A stretch of DNA of 64,000 bases from Rhizobium croatiense (lineage in GTDB: Bacteria > Pseudomonadota > Alphaproteobacteria > Rhizobiales > Rhizobiaceae). Under the pieces are notes generated by a model, which ran no database searches, had not been told where the DNA came from, and worked only from the letters and a program-made list of their open reading frames with translations. The first letter of the stretch is position 1. Every line of letters starts with the position of its first letter. The stretch is from assembly GCF_019793465.1 (NCBI RefSeq), contig NZ_JAILYJ010000014.1, positions 1-64,000 of the forward strand. Reading direction: 5' to 3'. Both the position numbers and the translations under genes were made by a program. This document shows positions 7,267 through 15,343 of the stretch, in pieces.

Positions 7267-9961
7267 CGGCCCGGTCGAGCGCGGCGCTGTCGAAAGGTTT
7301 CGTCAGCAGCACCGAGCCGGAGAAACGATTGGCGTCGGGCAGGTCGCTGTCGCCCGTGGCAAAGACCAGACCTACCGAGGGAAGCACTTCCCGCGCTCTG
7401 GCGGCAAAGGCCGAACCCGACATGCCGGGCAGGCCGACATCGACGACGACGATGTCGACGATGGTATGGCCAAGGATATCCGCGCCCTGTTCACCGCTCT
7501 CGGCCTCGATGACGTCATAGCCGAGATCCTGCAGGATCTCCGCGGTATCCATGCGGATGAAGGCGTCGTCTTCTACGAGCAGCAGCTTCAGCTTTCCGGC
7601 AGTCTCGGCATGTCTTGGATCGGCAGGTGTGGAATGGGGCGCGGCGGCGTCGGCTGCCGGTCGGCCGCCTCGCGGCTGGTCGGTGAGCACGTTGCGGATC
7701 TTGCGGGCAAGCTCCTCGCGCGTATAGGGCTTGGAGAGCAGCTCCAGCCCGGGATCGAGCCTGCCGCCATGGACAATCGAATCTTCCGTATAGCCGGATG
7801 TGTAGAGCACGGCGATGTCGGGCAGACGCGCGCGTGCCATGCGCACAAGTTCCGGGCTCTTCAACGGGCCGGGCATGACGACATCGGTAAAGAGCAGGTC
7901 GATATGGGCGCCGCTCTCGATCACGGTCAGCGCGCTTTGCGCATCCTTGGCCTTCAAGACGTAATAGCCGAGATCCGACAGCATCTCGATGACCGTGGTG
8001 CGAACACCCTCGTCATCCTCGGCGACAAGGATGGTTTCGGTTCCGCCGGTTGCCGGCACGGTGTCGACGGTACTGACGTGATCCTCGCTGCGGAACGATC
8101 GGGGGAGATAGAGCTTGATGGTCGTGCCTTCGCCGGCCTGGCTGTAGATCTTTACGTGGCCGCCGGACTGCTTGACGAAGCCGTAGACCATCGACAGGCC
8201 GAGACCGGTGCCCTTGCCTTCCGGTTTCGTCGAGAAAAAGGGCTCGAAGGCCTGCTCCTTCACCTCCTCGGTCATGCCGGAGCCGGTATCGGTGACCGCG
8301 AGCACGACATATTGGCCGGCCTTCACTTCAGGATGGGTGCGGCTGTAGGAATCGTCGAGGAAGGCGTTGCCGACCTCGATCGTCAACCTGCCGGCGCCAT
8401 TCATCGCGTCGCGCGAGTTGATCGCAAGGTTGAGCAGGGCGTTCTCGATCTGGAGCGGATCGGCGAAGGTGTTCCAGAGGCCGCCGGCGACGACGGTCTC
8501 GACTTCGATCTCCTCCCCGAGCGCGCGGCGCAGCATATCGTCCATGCCGGTGACGAGACGGCCGATATTGATGACCTTCGGTTCCAGCGGCTGGCGGCGG
8601 CCGAAGGCGAGCAGCTGGCTAGCCAGCCGCGAACCACGTTCGACGGCGACGAGCGCATTGGCAATGCGCTCCTTGGCCCGGCCGTTTTCCGCCACGTCCT
8701 TGCCGAGAAGCTGCAGATTGCCCGAGATGACCTGCAGCAGATTGTTGAAGTCATGGGCGACGCCGCCGGTGAGCTTGCCGATCGCTTCCATCTTCTGCGC
8801 CTGCTGGAGCGCCGCTTCGGCCTGCTGGCGATCGGCGATCTCGGCTGCGACGCGCACCTCGAGCATTTCGTTGAGTTTGCGCAGCTGATCTTCCATGTCG
8901 CGGCGCTGGTCGATTTCGAGCTTGGCGGCCCGGAAGAGCCGGATATTGTCGATCGCCACGGCCGATTGGCCGGCGAGGCTGACGAGGCTTGCCTCTGCCG
9001 CCTGGGAAAAACGCCCGGCTTCGCCGTGGCCGAAGAACAGGCCGCCGATGACGCTGCCGTCGCGCGATTTCACCGGCACGGCAAGATAGCTCCTGACCGG
9101 CAGATGCCCCTTCGGCATGCCGGAATGCGGCGCGTTCTGCCCGTAGCGCGGGTCGAGCAGGATGTCGTCGGAGCGCACGATGCCTTCGCCGCCGAAGGTC
9201 GGCGCGAAGACCTTGGTATTGCGCGGCATCGGGAACTTTTCGAAGTTCTTCCGGTCGACGCCGGAGAGCGCGTAAAGCATATAGCTGCCGCCCCCGCCAT
9301 CATCGACGTTGTAGAAGAAGGCGCCGAATTCGGCGCCGGTGAGCGTCACGCCGGCATCGACGACAATCTGTGTCAGGCGTTCGACGTCCGGCTCGACGGT
9401 GATCGCCGCACCCGCCCGATTGACGACGGCAAGCGCCTCCGACTTGGCGCGCAGCTCTTCCAGCGCCAGCTTCTCGCCGCGTTTGGCCGCCACCTGGTCG
9501 GTGACGTCGAGGGTCGCGCAGAGGATGCCGGCGATGGTGCCGTCATCGTCGCGCAACGGCGTATAGGAAAAGGTGAACCAGGTGTCCTCGGTGCGGCCGT
9601 CGCGGCGCATCGGAATGAGCAGCTCTTTGAAGAGCTGCGGGCTGCCGCTGAGCGTGCTCGCGACGATCGGCGAGAATTGCTCCCAAATGTCCGCCCAGAC
9701 TTCGCGGAACGGTCTTCCGAGTGCGGCGGGATGCCGCTCGGGGAAAACGGGAACATAGGCGTCATTGTAGAGGAAGGCGAGATCGGGACCCCAGGCGACG
9801 AATTTCGGCTGGCGCGAATTCAAAACCATTTCGGCGATGTGCTTGAGAGAAGCAGGCCAGCTTTCAACCGGTCCGAGACCGACGGCGTCAAAGGCCGGAT
9901 GCCGCAGCAATTCGCCGATTTCGCCGCCGCCTCTCGGCCAGCCGTTGCCGAAGCTTCGCAT
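7238..9961 (-). CDS. Hybrid sensor histidine kinase with PAS, GAF and two receiver domains
   Basis: A 907-residue protein with no transmembrane segment. In order: a PAS domain (about 25-165, WGPDLAFLYNDAYVPVF... opening), a GAF domain (about 185-345), a coiled linker, a HisKA dimerization helix with the phospho-accepting His in GGVAHDFNN near residue 400, and an HATPase domain with the N box (NLAINSRDAM), DTGSGM and GTGLGLS motifs. Then come a receiver with Asp in LLFTDVVMPG (about 650-765) and a second C-terminal receiver with Asp in VVVDVGLPG (about 795-905). No response regulator or output gene is adjacent. The PAS/GAF front suggests a cytoplasmic signal such as light, redox or a small ligand; the cue is unknown. 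Confidence 0.9.
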   Translation of the reverse strand: MRSFGNGWPRGGGEIGELLRHPAFDAVGLGPVESWPASLKHIAEMVLNSRQPKFVAWGPDLAFLYNDAYVPVFPERHPAALGRPFREVWADIWEQFSPIVASTLSGSPQLFKELLIPMRRDGRTEDTWFTFSYTPLRDDDGTIAGILCATLDVTDQVAAKRGEKLALEELRAKSEALAVVNRAGAAITVEPDVERLTQIVVDAGVTLTGAEFGAFFYNVDDGGGGSYMLYALSGVDRKNFEKFPMPRNTKVFAPTFGGEGIVRSDDILLDPRYGQNAPHSGMPKGHLPVRSYLAVPVKSRDGSVIGGLFFGHGEAGRFSQAAEASLVSLAGQSAVAIDNIRLFRAAKLEIDQRRDMEDQLRKLNEMLEVRVAAEIADRQQAEAALQQAQKMEAIGKLTGGVAHDFNNLLQVISGNLQLLGKDVAENGRAKERIANALVAVERGSRLASQLLAFGRRQPLEPKVINIGRLVTGMDDMLRRALGEEIEVETVVAGGLWNTFADPLQIENALLNLAINSRDAMNGAGRLTIEVGNAFLDDSYSRTHPEVKAGQYVVLAVTDTGSGMTEEVKEQAFEPFFSTKPEGKGTGLGLSMVYGFVKQSGGHVKIYSQAGEGTTIKLYLPRSFRSEDHVSTVDTVPATGGTETILVAEDDEGVRTTVIEMLSDLGYYVLKAKDAQSALTVIESGAHIDLLFTDVVMPGPLKSPELVRMARARLPDIAVLYTSGYTEDSIVHGGRLDPGLELLSKPYTREELARKIRNVLTDQPRGGRPAADAAAPHSTPADPRHAETAGKLKLLLVEDDAFIRMDTAEILQDLGYDVIEAESGEQGADILGHTIVDIVVVDVGLPGMSGSAFAARAREVLPSVGLVFATGDSDLPDANRFSGSVLLTKPFDSAALDRAVKTALQQRL

Positions 9962-10155
9962 TCAAAACGCTTTCTTGTCGCCCGCCGCGCCGGCGTGGGC
10001 ACCAGCAATTGAAAGTCCTGCAGCCTCCTTCGCACGTCTGAAAGAGGCGCGGCTGCAGGGGTTCAGCTCATCCAACCGTCAAGATAGCGGCTTGCGAGGG
10101 CAGGGAAAGGGTAGTGTCGAAATATCATCAACCGCTGGCAGCCGTCTTCGGGCAG

Positions 10156-10335
10156 TTATTTTCGGTAGAATTTTTGCGACGCTGCGAGGGCGCGGCCAAT
10201 GTCGAATGAGGGCAGTTGCAGCGGCCTGCGGGGATCGCGGAAAACCAGTCCGACGAGCTTGTCGACGACAAGGATCAATCCGAGGGCGAGACCGAGATAG
10301 AGCAGCGCAGCGACGAGCAGGAGCGGGATCTCCAT
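10156..10335 (-). CDS. Small membrane protein (59 residues)
   Basis: The ORF encodes a hydrophobic N-terminal helix (MEIPLLLVAALLYLGLALGL then ILVV) followed by a basic, amphipathic tail that ends QKFYRK. One transmembrane span is likely. The start lies three bases after the stop of a 25-codon ORF, so translation may be coupled; no strong ribosome site of its own is seen. It is not a recognised family. The sequence looks protein-like and lies downstream of a near-consensus stress promoter. Confidence 0.5.
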   Translation of the reverse strand: MEIPLLLVAALLYLGLALGLILVVDKLVGLVFRDPRRPLQLPSFDIGRALAASQKFYRK

Positions 10336-10338
10336 ATC

Positions 10339-10416
10339 TCATACGACCACGGTGAAGGCGCGGCCGCAGGTTGCGGAAACGGGCAAGGCAAGGATCACTG
10401 CAGGGCCGTCGGTCAT
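10339..10416 (-). CDS. Possible 25-codon leader or small peptide
   Basis: ATG at 10416 is preceded by GGGGAAA seven bases upstream. The peptide begins MTDGPAVILALPVSATCG and ends in FTVVV. Its stop is three bases before the 59-residue membrane protein. A leaderlike or coupled small ORF is plausible, but peptide conservation has not been tested. Confidence 0.3.
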   Translation of the reverse strand: MTDGPAVILALPVSATCGRAFTVVV

Positions 10417-10440
10417 AATAATTTCCCCGGTTTCGCCGCA

Positions 10441-10465
10441 AACAGCCCTGGTACGGGCATGTTCC
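10441..10465 (-). promoter_or_regulatory. EcfG/RpoE2-like promoter before two small ORFs
   Basis: Minus-strand GGAAC (10465-10461), 16 bases, TGTT (10444-10441). It fits GGAAC-N18-TT but with T in place of the usual C/G of CGTT. The predicted start is about 18 bases before the ATG at 10416. Confidence 0.4.
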
Positions 10466-10605
10466 CGACGATCGGGCGAGGGGTCAGCTTCTGGAAGCCT
10501 CAAAGCTTGCAGCGTCATCCGGCCTCTGTTCACCCCCGCATGGATAGCCCACCTCCGAACCTTCATAAAACACAACTAGTTCAGGCATATGACAAAGAAA
10601 GGTCG

Positions 10606-10628
10606 AAGGGCGTCGCGACGACGCCCTT
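10606..10628 (-). terminator. Probable intrinsic terminator of the DUF2934 gene
   Basis: A perfect 10-base-pair stem (arms 10606-10615 and 10619-10628) with a three-base loop. Read on the minus strand it lies 28 bases after the DUF2934 stop and is followed by a T-rich stretch (ACCTTTCTTT). Confidence 0.55.
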
Positions 10629-10655
10629 TGATTGAAGTGTTCGGTATGCCGTGTT

Positions 10656-10931
10656 TCAGGACGCCGTCTTGCGGCTCGCAGTCCGCTTAGGCGTTGGCGT
10701 GACGACGCCGTTCGTCTTGGCGCCGGTTGCAGTACTCTTCGGGGCCGTTACGGCGCGCTTGGCCTTGGGCTTGGCTTCCTTGCCGTTGGACGAGGCAGCA
10801 GAGCCTTCGAGCGCTTCGCGCTCGTGGCGTGCCTGTTCCCAATGAATGGAATCTCGCCCTGTCGGATAGCCCTCTTCTTCCCAGAGGGCGTATGCACGTT
10901 TTTTGATCCACTCTTCCCGAGTTTCTGCCAT
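10656..10931 (-). CDS. DUF2934 domain protein
   Basis: A 91-residue protein. The N-terminal 40 residues carry the DUF2934 pattern: KRAYALWEEEGYPTGRDSIHWEQA. The rest is a Lys/Ala/Thr-rich tail (about residues 50-91), reminiscent of histone-H1-like tails. Function unknown. It is a single-gene unit with its own stress-type promoter about 34 bases upstream and a hairpin terminator just downstream. This is a common arrangement for small general-stress proteins in rhizobia. Confidence 0.8.
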   Translation of the reverse strand: MAETREEWIKKRAYALWEEEGYPTGRDSIHWEQARHEREALEGSAASSNGKEAKPKAKRAVTAPKSTATGAKTNGVVTPTPKRTASRKTAS

Positions 10932-10964
10932 CGCTGATCTCCAGTCACATAATGCCGTCGTTCG

Positions 10965-10989
10965 AACGCGATACTGCCCGGATGGTTCC
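10965..10989 (-). promoter_or_regulatory. EcfG/RpoE2-type promoter of the DUF2934 gene
   Basis: Minus-strand GGAAC (10989-10985), 16 bases, CGTT (10968-10965): an exact consensus match. Predicted start near 10958, leaving a leader of about 27 bases before ATG 10931. Confidence 0.65.
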
Positions 10990-11073
10990 AGAGGAGGGCC
11001 GCTGTTTCAAGCGAAATCGGCCTACAACCCTAAATATTTCGCGTCGCAGCATATCAGGGTTGAGAATCGGCAT

Positions 11074-11715
11074 TCATCGAGACTGAAATTCCGCCGCCTT
11101 GTGCAGATCTGACACGAACGCCTGGCGCTGTTGGTGCTTCTCCTTGTCGTCACGGATGCGCAGGAGAAAGGAAGGATGGATGGTGACGAGAACGGGCGGA
11201 TGGTTCCTCGGCTGCAGGATATGGCCGCGCTCCGGCGTCAGTTTCGCCTTCGGTCCAAGCAGTGCGTAGAGCGCGCTTGCGCCCAGCGCCACGACGAGCT
11301 TCGGCTGCAGGATGTTGAGTTCGGCGCCGAGCCACCAGGCGCAACGCCGGATCTCGCCGGCATTGGGTTTGGCATGCAGGCGCCTTTTGCCGCGCGGTGT
11401 GAATTTGAAATGCTTGACCGCATTGGTGACGTAGCAGCGCTCGCGATCGAGACCGGCTTCCTCGAGACAGTGGTCGAGCAGACGGCCGGCGGGGCCGACA
11501 AAAGGCCTGCCGGCGATATCTTCCCGGTCGCCCGGTTGCTCTCCGACAAGAACGATCTCGGCCTTGTCTGAGCCTTCGCCGAAGACGATCTGCGTGGCGT
11601 TCCTGTAGAGGTCACAGCGGGTGCAGCCTTCGGCCTGATGGCGCAGTTTGGCAATGCTGTCCGCATCCGCGACTTCGAGCGTCAAGGCCGGGCCGAGGTT
11701 TGCGGCGATATTCAT
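11074..11715 (-). CDS. udgX: UdgX-type uracil-DNA-binding protein (family 4 UDG fold)
   Basis: A 213-residue protein of the iron-sulfur uracil-DNA glycosylase superfamily. Residues 31-34 give the CTRC cluster-ligand pair; GEQPGDREDIAGRPFVGPAG (about 58-77) is the UDG motif A region, with the UdgX-type GEQPGD variant. KRRLH at 110-114 corresponds to the UdgX-specific KRRIH loop whose His forms a covalent bond with the excised sugar. The motif IHPSFLL near the C-terminus is the second catalytic block. Start ATG 11715 has GAGGAT eight bases upstream; an in-frame start at 11844 exists but adds a non-conserved leader. The expected role is binding to uracil in DNA after cytosine deamination. Confidence 0.87.
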   Translation of the reverse strand: MNIAANLGPALTLEVADADSIAKLRHQAEGCTRCDLYRNATQIVFGEGSDKAEIVLVGEQPGDREDIAGRPFVGPAGRLLDHCLEEAGLDRERCYVTNAVKHFKFTPRGKRRLHAKPNAGEIRRCAWWLGAELNILQPKLVVALGASALYALLGPKAKLTPERGHILQPRNHPPVLVTIHPSFLLRIRDDKEKHQQRQAFVSDLHKAAEFQSR

Positions 11716-11742
11716 GATCGCGATCCTCGTTTCCTCGGGATC

Positions 11743-11767
11743 AATCGCTCGCAACGGGGATTGTTCC
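11743..11767 (-). promoter_or_regulatory. Weak EcfG/RpoE2-like site upstream of udgX
   Basis: Minus-strand GGAAC (11767-11763) with GATT (11746-11743) at N16, which satisfies GGAAC-N18-TT but departs from CGTT at one conserved position. It lies about 22 bases plus spacer from ATG 11715. Confidence 0.25.
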
Positions 11768-11844
11768 CGCGGCCGAGCCGGCGCCGCCTGCGGAAGAATG
11801 GCAACGCGCGAGAAATTTCGCGCCATGGGAGAGAGCCGGCGCAA

Positions 11845-11872
11845 TTGAACGCCGCCGTTTCGCAGCTATATT
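11845..11872 (+). promoter_or_regulatory. Sigma-70-like promoter placing the cls start at the transcript 5' end
   Basis: TTGAAC at 11845-11850, a 16-base spacer, and TATATT at 11867-11872. Transcription would begin at about 11879-11881, on or beside the cls ATG at 11881. There is no Shine-Dalgarno sequence in front of that ATG, consistent with a leaderless mRNA. Confidence 0.4.
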
Positions 11873-11880
11873 GGCCAGCG

Positions 11881-13344
11881 ATGTTCTATCTCCTGTCGAC
11901 CTACTGGCCGCATATCCTCTTTGTCGTTTCGGTCGCCATGGGGGCTGCGGCGGCGATCCACGCCGCCATGACCAAGGAGGAAGTGCGCGCCGCGATCGGC
12001 TGGGTCGGCGTCATCATCCTGTCTCCGATCGTCGGCGCGCTGCTTTATGCGATTGCCGGCATCAACCGCATCCGCCGCAAATCGCTGAGCATTCGCCGCG
12101 ACGCCCTGCTGCTTGCGCCCGGCATCGACGAGCTGGAGACCTTCGACGCCGAGGCCGAGACGGTGATCAGCCAGTTCGGCCGCCGCTTTGCGGCGCTGCA
12201 GACGCTGGGCGACCGGGTGACCCGCAACCCGCTGACCTCGGGCAATGCGATCGACATGCTGGAGACCGGCGACGAGGCCTATGCGGCGATGAAGTCAGCC
12301 ATCGACGAGGCGAGCCGCAGCATCCTGCTCGAAACCTATATCTTCGACCGCGACGCGATCGGGCTGCGCATCGCCGACGCGCTGATTGGGGCGGTCAAGC
12401 GCGGCGTTGTGGTGCGGGTGTTGATCGATGCGGTCGGCGCGCGTTATTCGGTGCCGAGCATTCTCGGCTATCTCAAAGAGGGCGGGGTCACCGTCGCCGT
12501 TTTCAACGGCAACGTCATCATGGGCTTGCGGCTGCCCTATGCCAATCTGCGCACCCACCGCAAGATCATGATCGCCGACGGCCGTATTGCGCTGACGGGC
12601 GGAATGAATATCAGGGCGGGCTTCAGCGAAGAGGCGACGGGCGAAAGCTTCGCCCATGATACGCATTTCAGCGTCACCGGCCCTGTCGTCGCCGACCTCT
12701 TCGACCTTGCCGCCGAAGACTGGCGTTTCACCACCGAGGAGCTGTTGAACGGTGAAGCCTGGCGCATCGAACCGCCGCAGCGCAACCCCGGCGATCCCAT
12801 CCTGATGCGCGTCGTCGCTTCCGGGCCGGATCGCAGCGTCGAAACCAACCACAAGATGCTGATGGGCGCCTTTTCCGTCGCGCGCCAATCGATCCGCATC
12901 ATGTCGCCCTATTTTCTGCCGGACCGCGAATTGATCAGTGCCCTGGTGACGGCGGCGCGCCGGGGCGTCGATGTCGATATCATCGTGCCTGACGTCAACA
13001 ACCTCATGCTGGTCGACCGGGCGATGACGGCGCAATTCGATCAGATCCTCAAGAACTATTGCCGCATCTGGCGCTCGACCGGCAGCTTCAGCCATTCAAA
13101 ATTGCTGACGATCGACGGCACCTGGGCCTATGTCGGCTCTTCCAATCTCGACCCGCGCTCGCTGAGACTGAATTTCGAGGTCGATCTCGAGGTGCTTAAC
13201 GAGGGCTTTGCTGCCGAGATCGACGAGCATATCGACGAAACCCTGAAAGCGGCGACGCTGGTGACGCTGGAGGGCTTGCGTGCGCGACCCTTCCCGATGC
13301 GGCTGATCGAGAAGGTGCTGTGGCTCGGTTCGCCCTATCTTTGA
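11881..13344 (+). CDS. cls: Cardiolipin synthase (phospholipase D family)
   Basis: A 487-residue membrane enzyme that makes cardiolipin from phosphatidylglycerol (bacterial PLD-type). Two N-terminal transmembrane segments lie at about residues 5-25 and 38-58. Two HxK...D motifs follow: His226 in THRKIMIADGRIALTGG and His405 in SHSKLLTIDGTWAYVGSSN. Start ATG 11881 is chosen because it gives the normal first membrane helix; the frame remains open further upstream without a credible start. The following gene encodes an EEP-family phosphodiesterase, a pairing also known from the E. coli ybhP-clsB locus. Confidence 0.9.
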   Translation: MFYLLSTYWPHILFVVSVAMGAAAAIHAAMTKEEVRAAIGWVGVIILSPIVGALLYAIAGINRIRRKSLSIRRDALLLAPGIDELETFDAEAETVISQFGRRFAALQTLGDRVTRNPLTSGNAIDMLETGDEAYAAMKSAIDEASRSILLETYIFDRDAIGLRIADALIGAVKRGVVVRVLIDAVGARYSVPSILGYLKEGGVTVAVFNGNVIMGLRLPYANLRTHRKIMIADGRIALTGGMNIRAGFSEEATGESFAHDTHFSVTGPVVADLFDLAAEDWRFTTEELLNGEAWRIEPPQRNPGDPILMRVVASGPDRSVETNHKMLMGAFSVARQSIRIMSPYFLPDRELISALVTAARRGVDVDIIVPDVNNLMLVDRAMTAQFDQILKNYCRIWRSTGSFSHSKLLTIDGTWAYVGSSNLDPRSLRLNFEVDLEVLNEGFAAEIDEHIDETLKAATLVTLEGLRARPFPMRLIEKVLWLGSPYL

Positions 13345-13426
13345 CGGATTTTTTGCGTTCTGACGTGGCAAGTTCGGCTCGGCCGCCTATACTGCGGAAT
13401 GAGTAGCCCTTTGATCAACGGAACAA

Positions 13427-14254
13427 GTGCGCCGCCCGATGCACGCCAGGAAAGACAGTCTTCCCGCCAGTATCCTCGCCTCGATCAGGAGCAGGAAAAA
13501 GCGGCTCGATGCGGCGCATATGGAGGCAAGGCCGCGAAGCGCCGGAACGTTGATCGCCTCCTACAATGTGCACAAATGCGTCGGCACCGACCGTCGCTTC
13601 GATCCCGAACGCACCAGCCGGGTGATTCACGAAATCGGTGCCGATGTCATCGCGCTGCAGGAGGCCGATACCCGTTTTGGCGAGCGCACGGGGATTCTCG
13701 ACCTCGGCCGCCTGGAGCGGGAGACGGGACTGATCCCGGTGCCGATCGCCGGCATGGCAAAGGCGCATGGCTGGCACGGCAATGTCGTACTCTTCAAGAA
13801 AGGGCTGGTGCATGACGTGCATCAGATCAAGCTGCCGGGGCTGGAGCCGAGGGGCGCCCTGGTCGCGGAGATCGAGCTCGAAGAGGGCGGCGTGCTGCGC
13901 ATCATCGCCGCGCATTTCGGCCTGCTGCGCCATAACAGAGCCCAGCAGGCCCACACACTGGTCGAACTGATCAAGGACAGACACGAAATGCCGACCATCC
14001 TGCTCGGCGATCTCAACGAATGGCGGCTCGGCGACCGCTCCTCGCTCAACACTTTCCAATCCGCCTTCGGAGAGCTGCCGCCCGCGGTCCCCAGCTTTCC
14101 CGCCGGCTTGCCGCTGCTCGCCCTCGACCGCATCATCGCCAACCGCAAGGGGATCATCACCGAAGTGGAAGCGCATGACACGCCGCTGGCGCGCATCGCC
14201 TCGGACCATTTGCCGATCAAGGCGCTGGTGAACTTGCAACAGGCGGGCAGATAA
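13427..14254 (+). CDS. Endonuclease/exonuclease/phosphatase (EEP) family protein
   Basis: A 275-residue protein of the DNase I-like metal phosphodiesterase superfamily. The family signatures are visible: ASYNVHKC near residue 45, IALQEAD near 75 with the metal-binding Glu, LLGDLNEW near 192, and SDHLPI near the end with the catalytic His. The start is uncertain: GTG 13427, ATG 13439 or a later ATG near 13520. GTG/ATG at the 5' end give a basic leader without an obvious signal peptide. It lies 82 bases downstream of cls on the same strand. By analogy with YbhP beside ClsB, a role in phospholipid or nucleic acid turnover is possible; the substrate is unknown. Confidence 0.8.
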   Translation: MRRPMHARKDSLPASILASIRSRKKRLDAAHMEARPRSAGTLIASYNVHKCVGTDRRFDPERTSRVIHEIGADVIALQEADTRFGERTGILDLGRLERETGLIPVPIAGMAKAHGWHGNVVLFKKGLVHDVHQIKLPGLEPRGALVAEIELEEGGVLRIIAAHFGLLRHNRAQQAHTLVELIKDRHEMPTILLGDLNEWRLGDRSSLNTFQSAFGELPPAVPSFPAGLPLLALDRIIANRKGIITEVEAHDTPLARIASDHLPIKALVNLQQAGR

Positions 14255-14524
14255 ATCAGCTCCAATAAAATTGCGCAAAGTTCGCTGGCCTGAATTGGGC
14301 GAACGGAACTCGGCGGTGGCGACAGTGCTCTATCGGGACACGGGAAAACACCAGGAGGCGTGCGCTGCGTTTCGGCTGTCATGGCGGATCAATTCAGTAG
14401 ACTACGCGGTCGACGTGTCGGCGCAGCCGGGTGTCGGCTGAAGCCGATCTTCGGGCGGGGCTCTACGACGCTCCGGTTTCTTGGGCGGCAGTCCGACATG
14501 GCTGATGGACCTTGGTCATCAGCC
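14255..14524. other. Intergenic gap at the edge of the copper block
   Basis: No convincing gene is seen. An inverted repeat GTTCGC (14280-14285) / GCGAAC (14299-14304) lies 25 bases after the EEP gene stop and may form a weak 3' hairpin, though no T-run follows. A TTG-started open frame from 14271 gives a short, low-complexity-free peptide but has no ribosome site. No transposase fragment is recognisable. Confidence 0.3.
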
Positions 14525-14977
14525 CTACCTGGGCCTGACCTCCGTGAACACGTATGGTGCCCCGGACCCGGAGGGGATCGCATAAACGTCATAGGACGCC
14601 TGCAGGTCGTCGCCCATTCCCAATGAACCCGACGGCATGCCCGGCACGGCCAACCCGCGGAGCGCCGGCCGCTCCAGCAGCAGTCGCTGGACGGCCGTGA
14701 GCGGCACGTGTCCCTCAAGATAGTAATCCCCGACGACGGCGGTGTGGCAGCCCTCAAGGTCGGAAGGAACGCCCAGCCGCGCCTTTACCGCGGCGAGGTC
14801 GTCGGTGTCGCGGGCGTCGACGGAGAATCCTGCCGCGGCCATCGCCTTCGACCATTCATGACAGCAGCCGCAAGCGGGATCCTTGTAGACCGTCATCTTC
14901 ACCATGGCGGCAAGGGCCCATCGGCCAGGGAACGCCAGTGCGGACGCCGCAATTGCGATGAAGCTTCTCCTGCGCAT
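14525..14977 (-). CDS. DUF411 metal-binding periplasmic protein
   Basis: A 150-residue exported protein. The N-terminus (MRRRSFIAIAASALAFPGRW) is a signal peptide with a basic region resembling a Tat-type start. The mature part opens with MTVYKDPACGCCHEW, where the CxCC/CGCC cluster is the metal site typical of DUF411, and ends with GGxG-like PSGSLGMGDDL. GGAG lies seven bases before the ATG. DUF411 genes usually accompany copper or silver resistance determinants, and this one closes a minus-strand copper block. A role in periplasmic copper binding or delivery is likely but unproven. Confidence 0.85.
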   Translation of the reverse strand: MRRRSFIAIAASALAFPGRWALAAMVKMTVYKDPACGCCHEWSKAMAAAGFSVDARDTDDLAAVKARLGVPSDLEGCHTAVVGDYYLEGHVPLTAVQRLLLERPALRGLAVPGMPSGSLGMGDDLQASYDVYAIPSGSGAPYVFTEVRPR

Positions 14978-15032
14978 GTATACACTCCTCGATGTGCTGC
15001 CGCCCAGCTAGGCCCCGGGCGGCAGCCGTTCG

Positions 15033-15320
15033 CTATTTTAACTCAGTGACGGTCAGCTTGCCATTCAGGCGTTCGGCGACGAACTCTATGTTCGAACCTT
15101 CCTTCAGCTTTTCGAGAAGAGCGGGGTCTTCTACCCGGAAGACCATGGTCATCGCGGGCATGTCGAGATTCTTCAGGTCTTCATGCTTGATGGTGACCTT
15201 CTTCGCCTTGGCGTCGACCTTATTGACGAAGCCCTTGGTGAATTCCTGGGCGAACGCACCCGCGGCTGCCGAGGTTGAGAGCAAAGCGGCCAGCCCGAAT
15301 TTGATTATTGCGGATTTCAT
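15033..15320 (-). CDS. CusF-like periplasmic copper-binding protein
   Basis: A 95-residue exported protein. A cleavable signal peptide occupies about residues 1-25 (cleavage near GAFAQE). The mature domain is the small OB-like CusF fold with the copper-site signature DMPAMTMVF, where two Met and neighbouring His (IKHEDL) residues can bind Cu(I)/Ag(I). Start ATG 15320 is preferred to 15326 or 15347 because AGGAG at 15333-15329 then has an eight-base spacing. It lies between the cupredoxin and DUF411 genes and probably buffers copper in the periplasm. No CusCBA RND pump genes are in the window apart from a TolC-type protein. Confidence 0.85.
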   Translation of the reverse strand: MKSAIIKFGLAALLSTSAAAGAFAQEFTKGFVNKVDAKAKKVTIKHEDLKNLDMPAMTMVFRVEDPALLEKLKEGSNIEFVAERLNGKLTVTELK

Positions 15321-15343
15321 TTTCATTGCTCCTTTATTGAGGT

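Noticed and set aside
7466..10012. Long open frame (848 codons) opposite the histidine kinase
   Set aside because: It is antisense to a gene with complete PAS, GAF, kinase and receiver motifs; its composition is a high-GC shadow and it has no domain or ribosome site.
14271..14440. TTG-started peptide between EEP and DUF411 genes
   Set aside because: No ribosome site and no recognisable family; likely chance.
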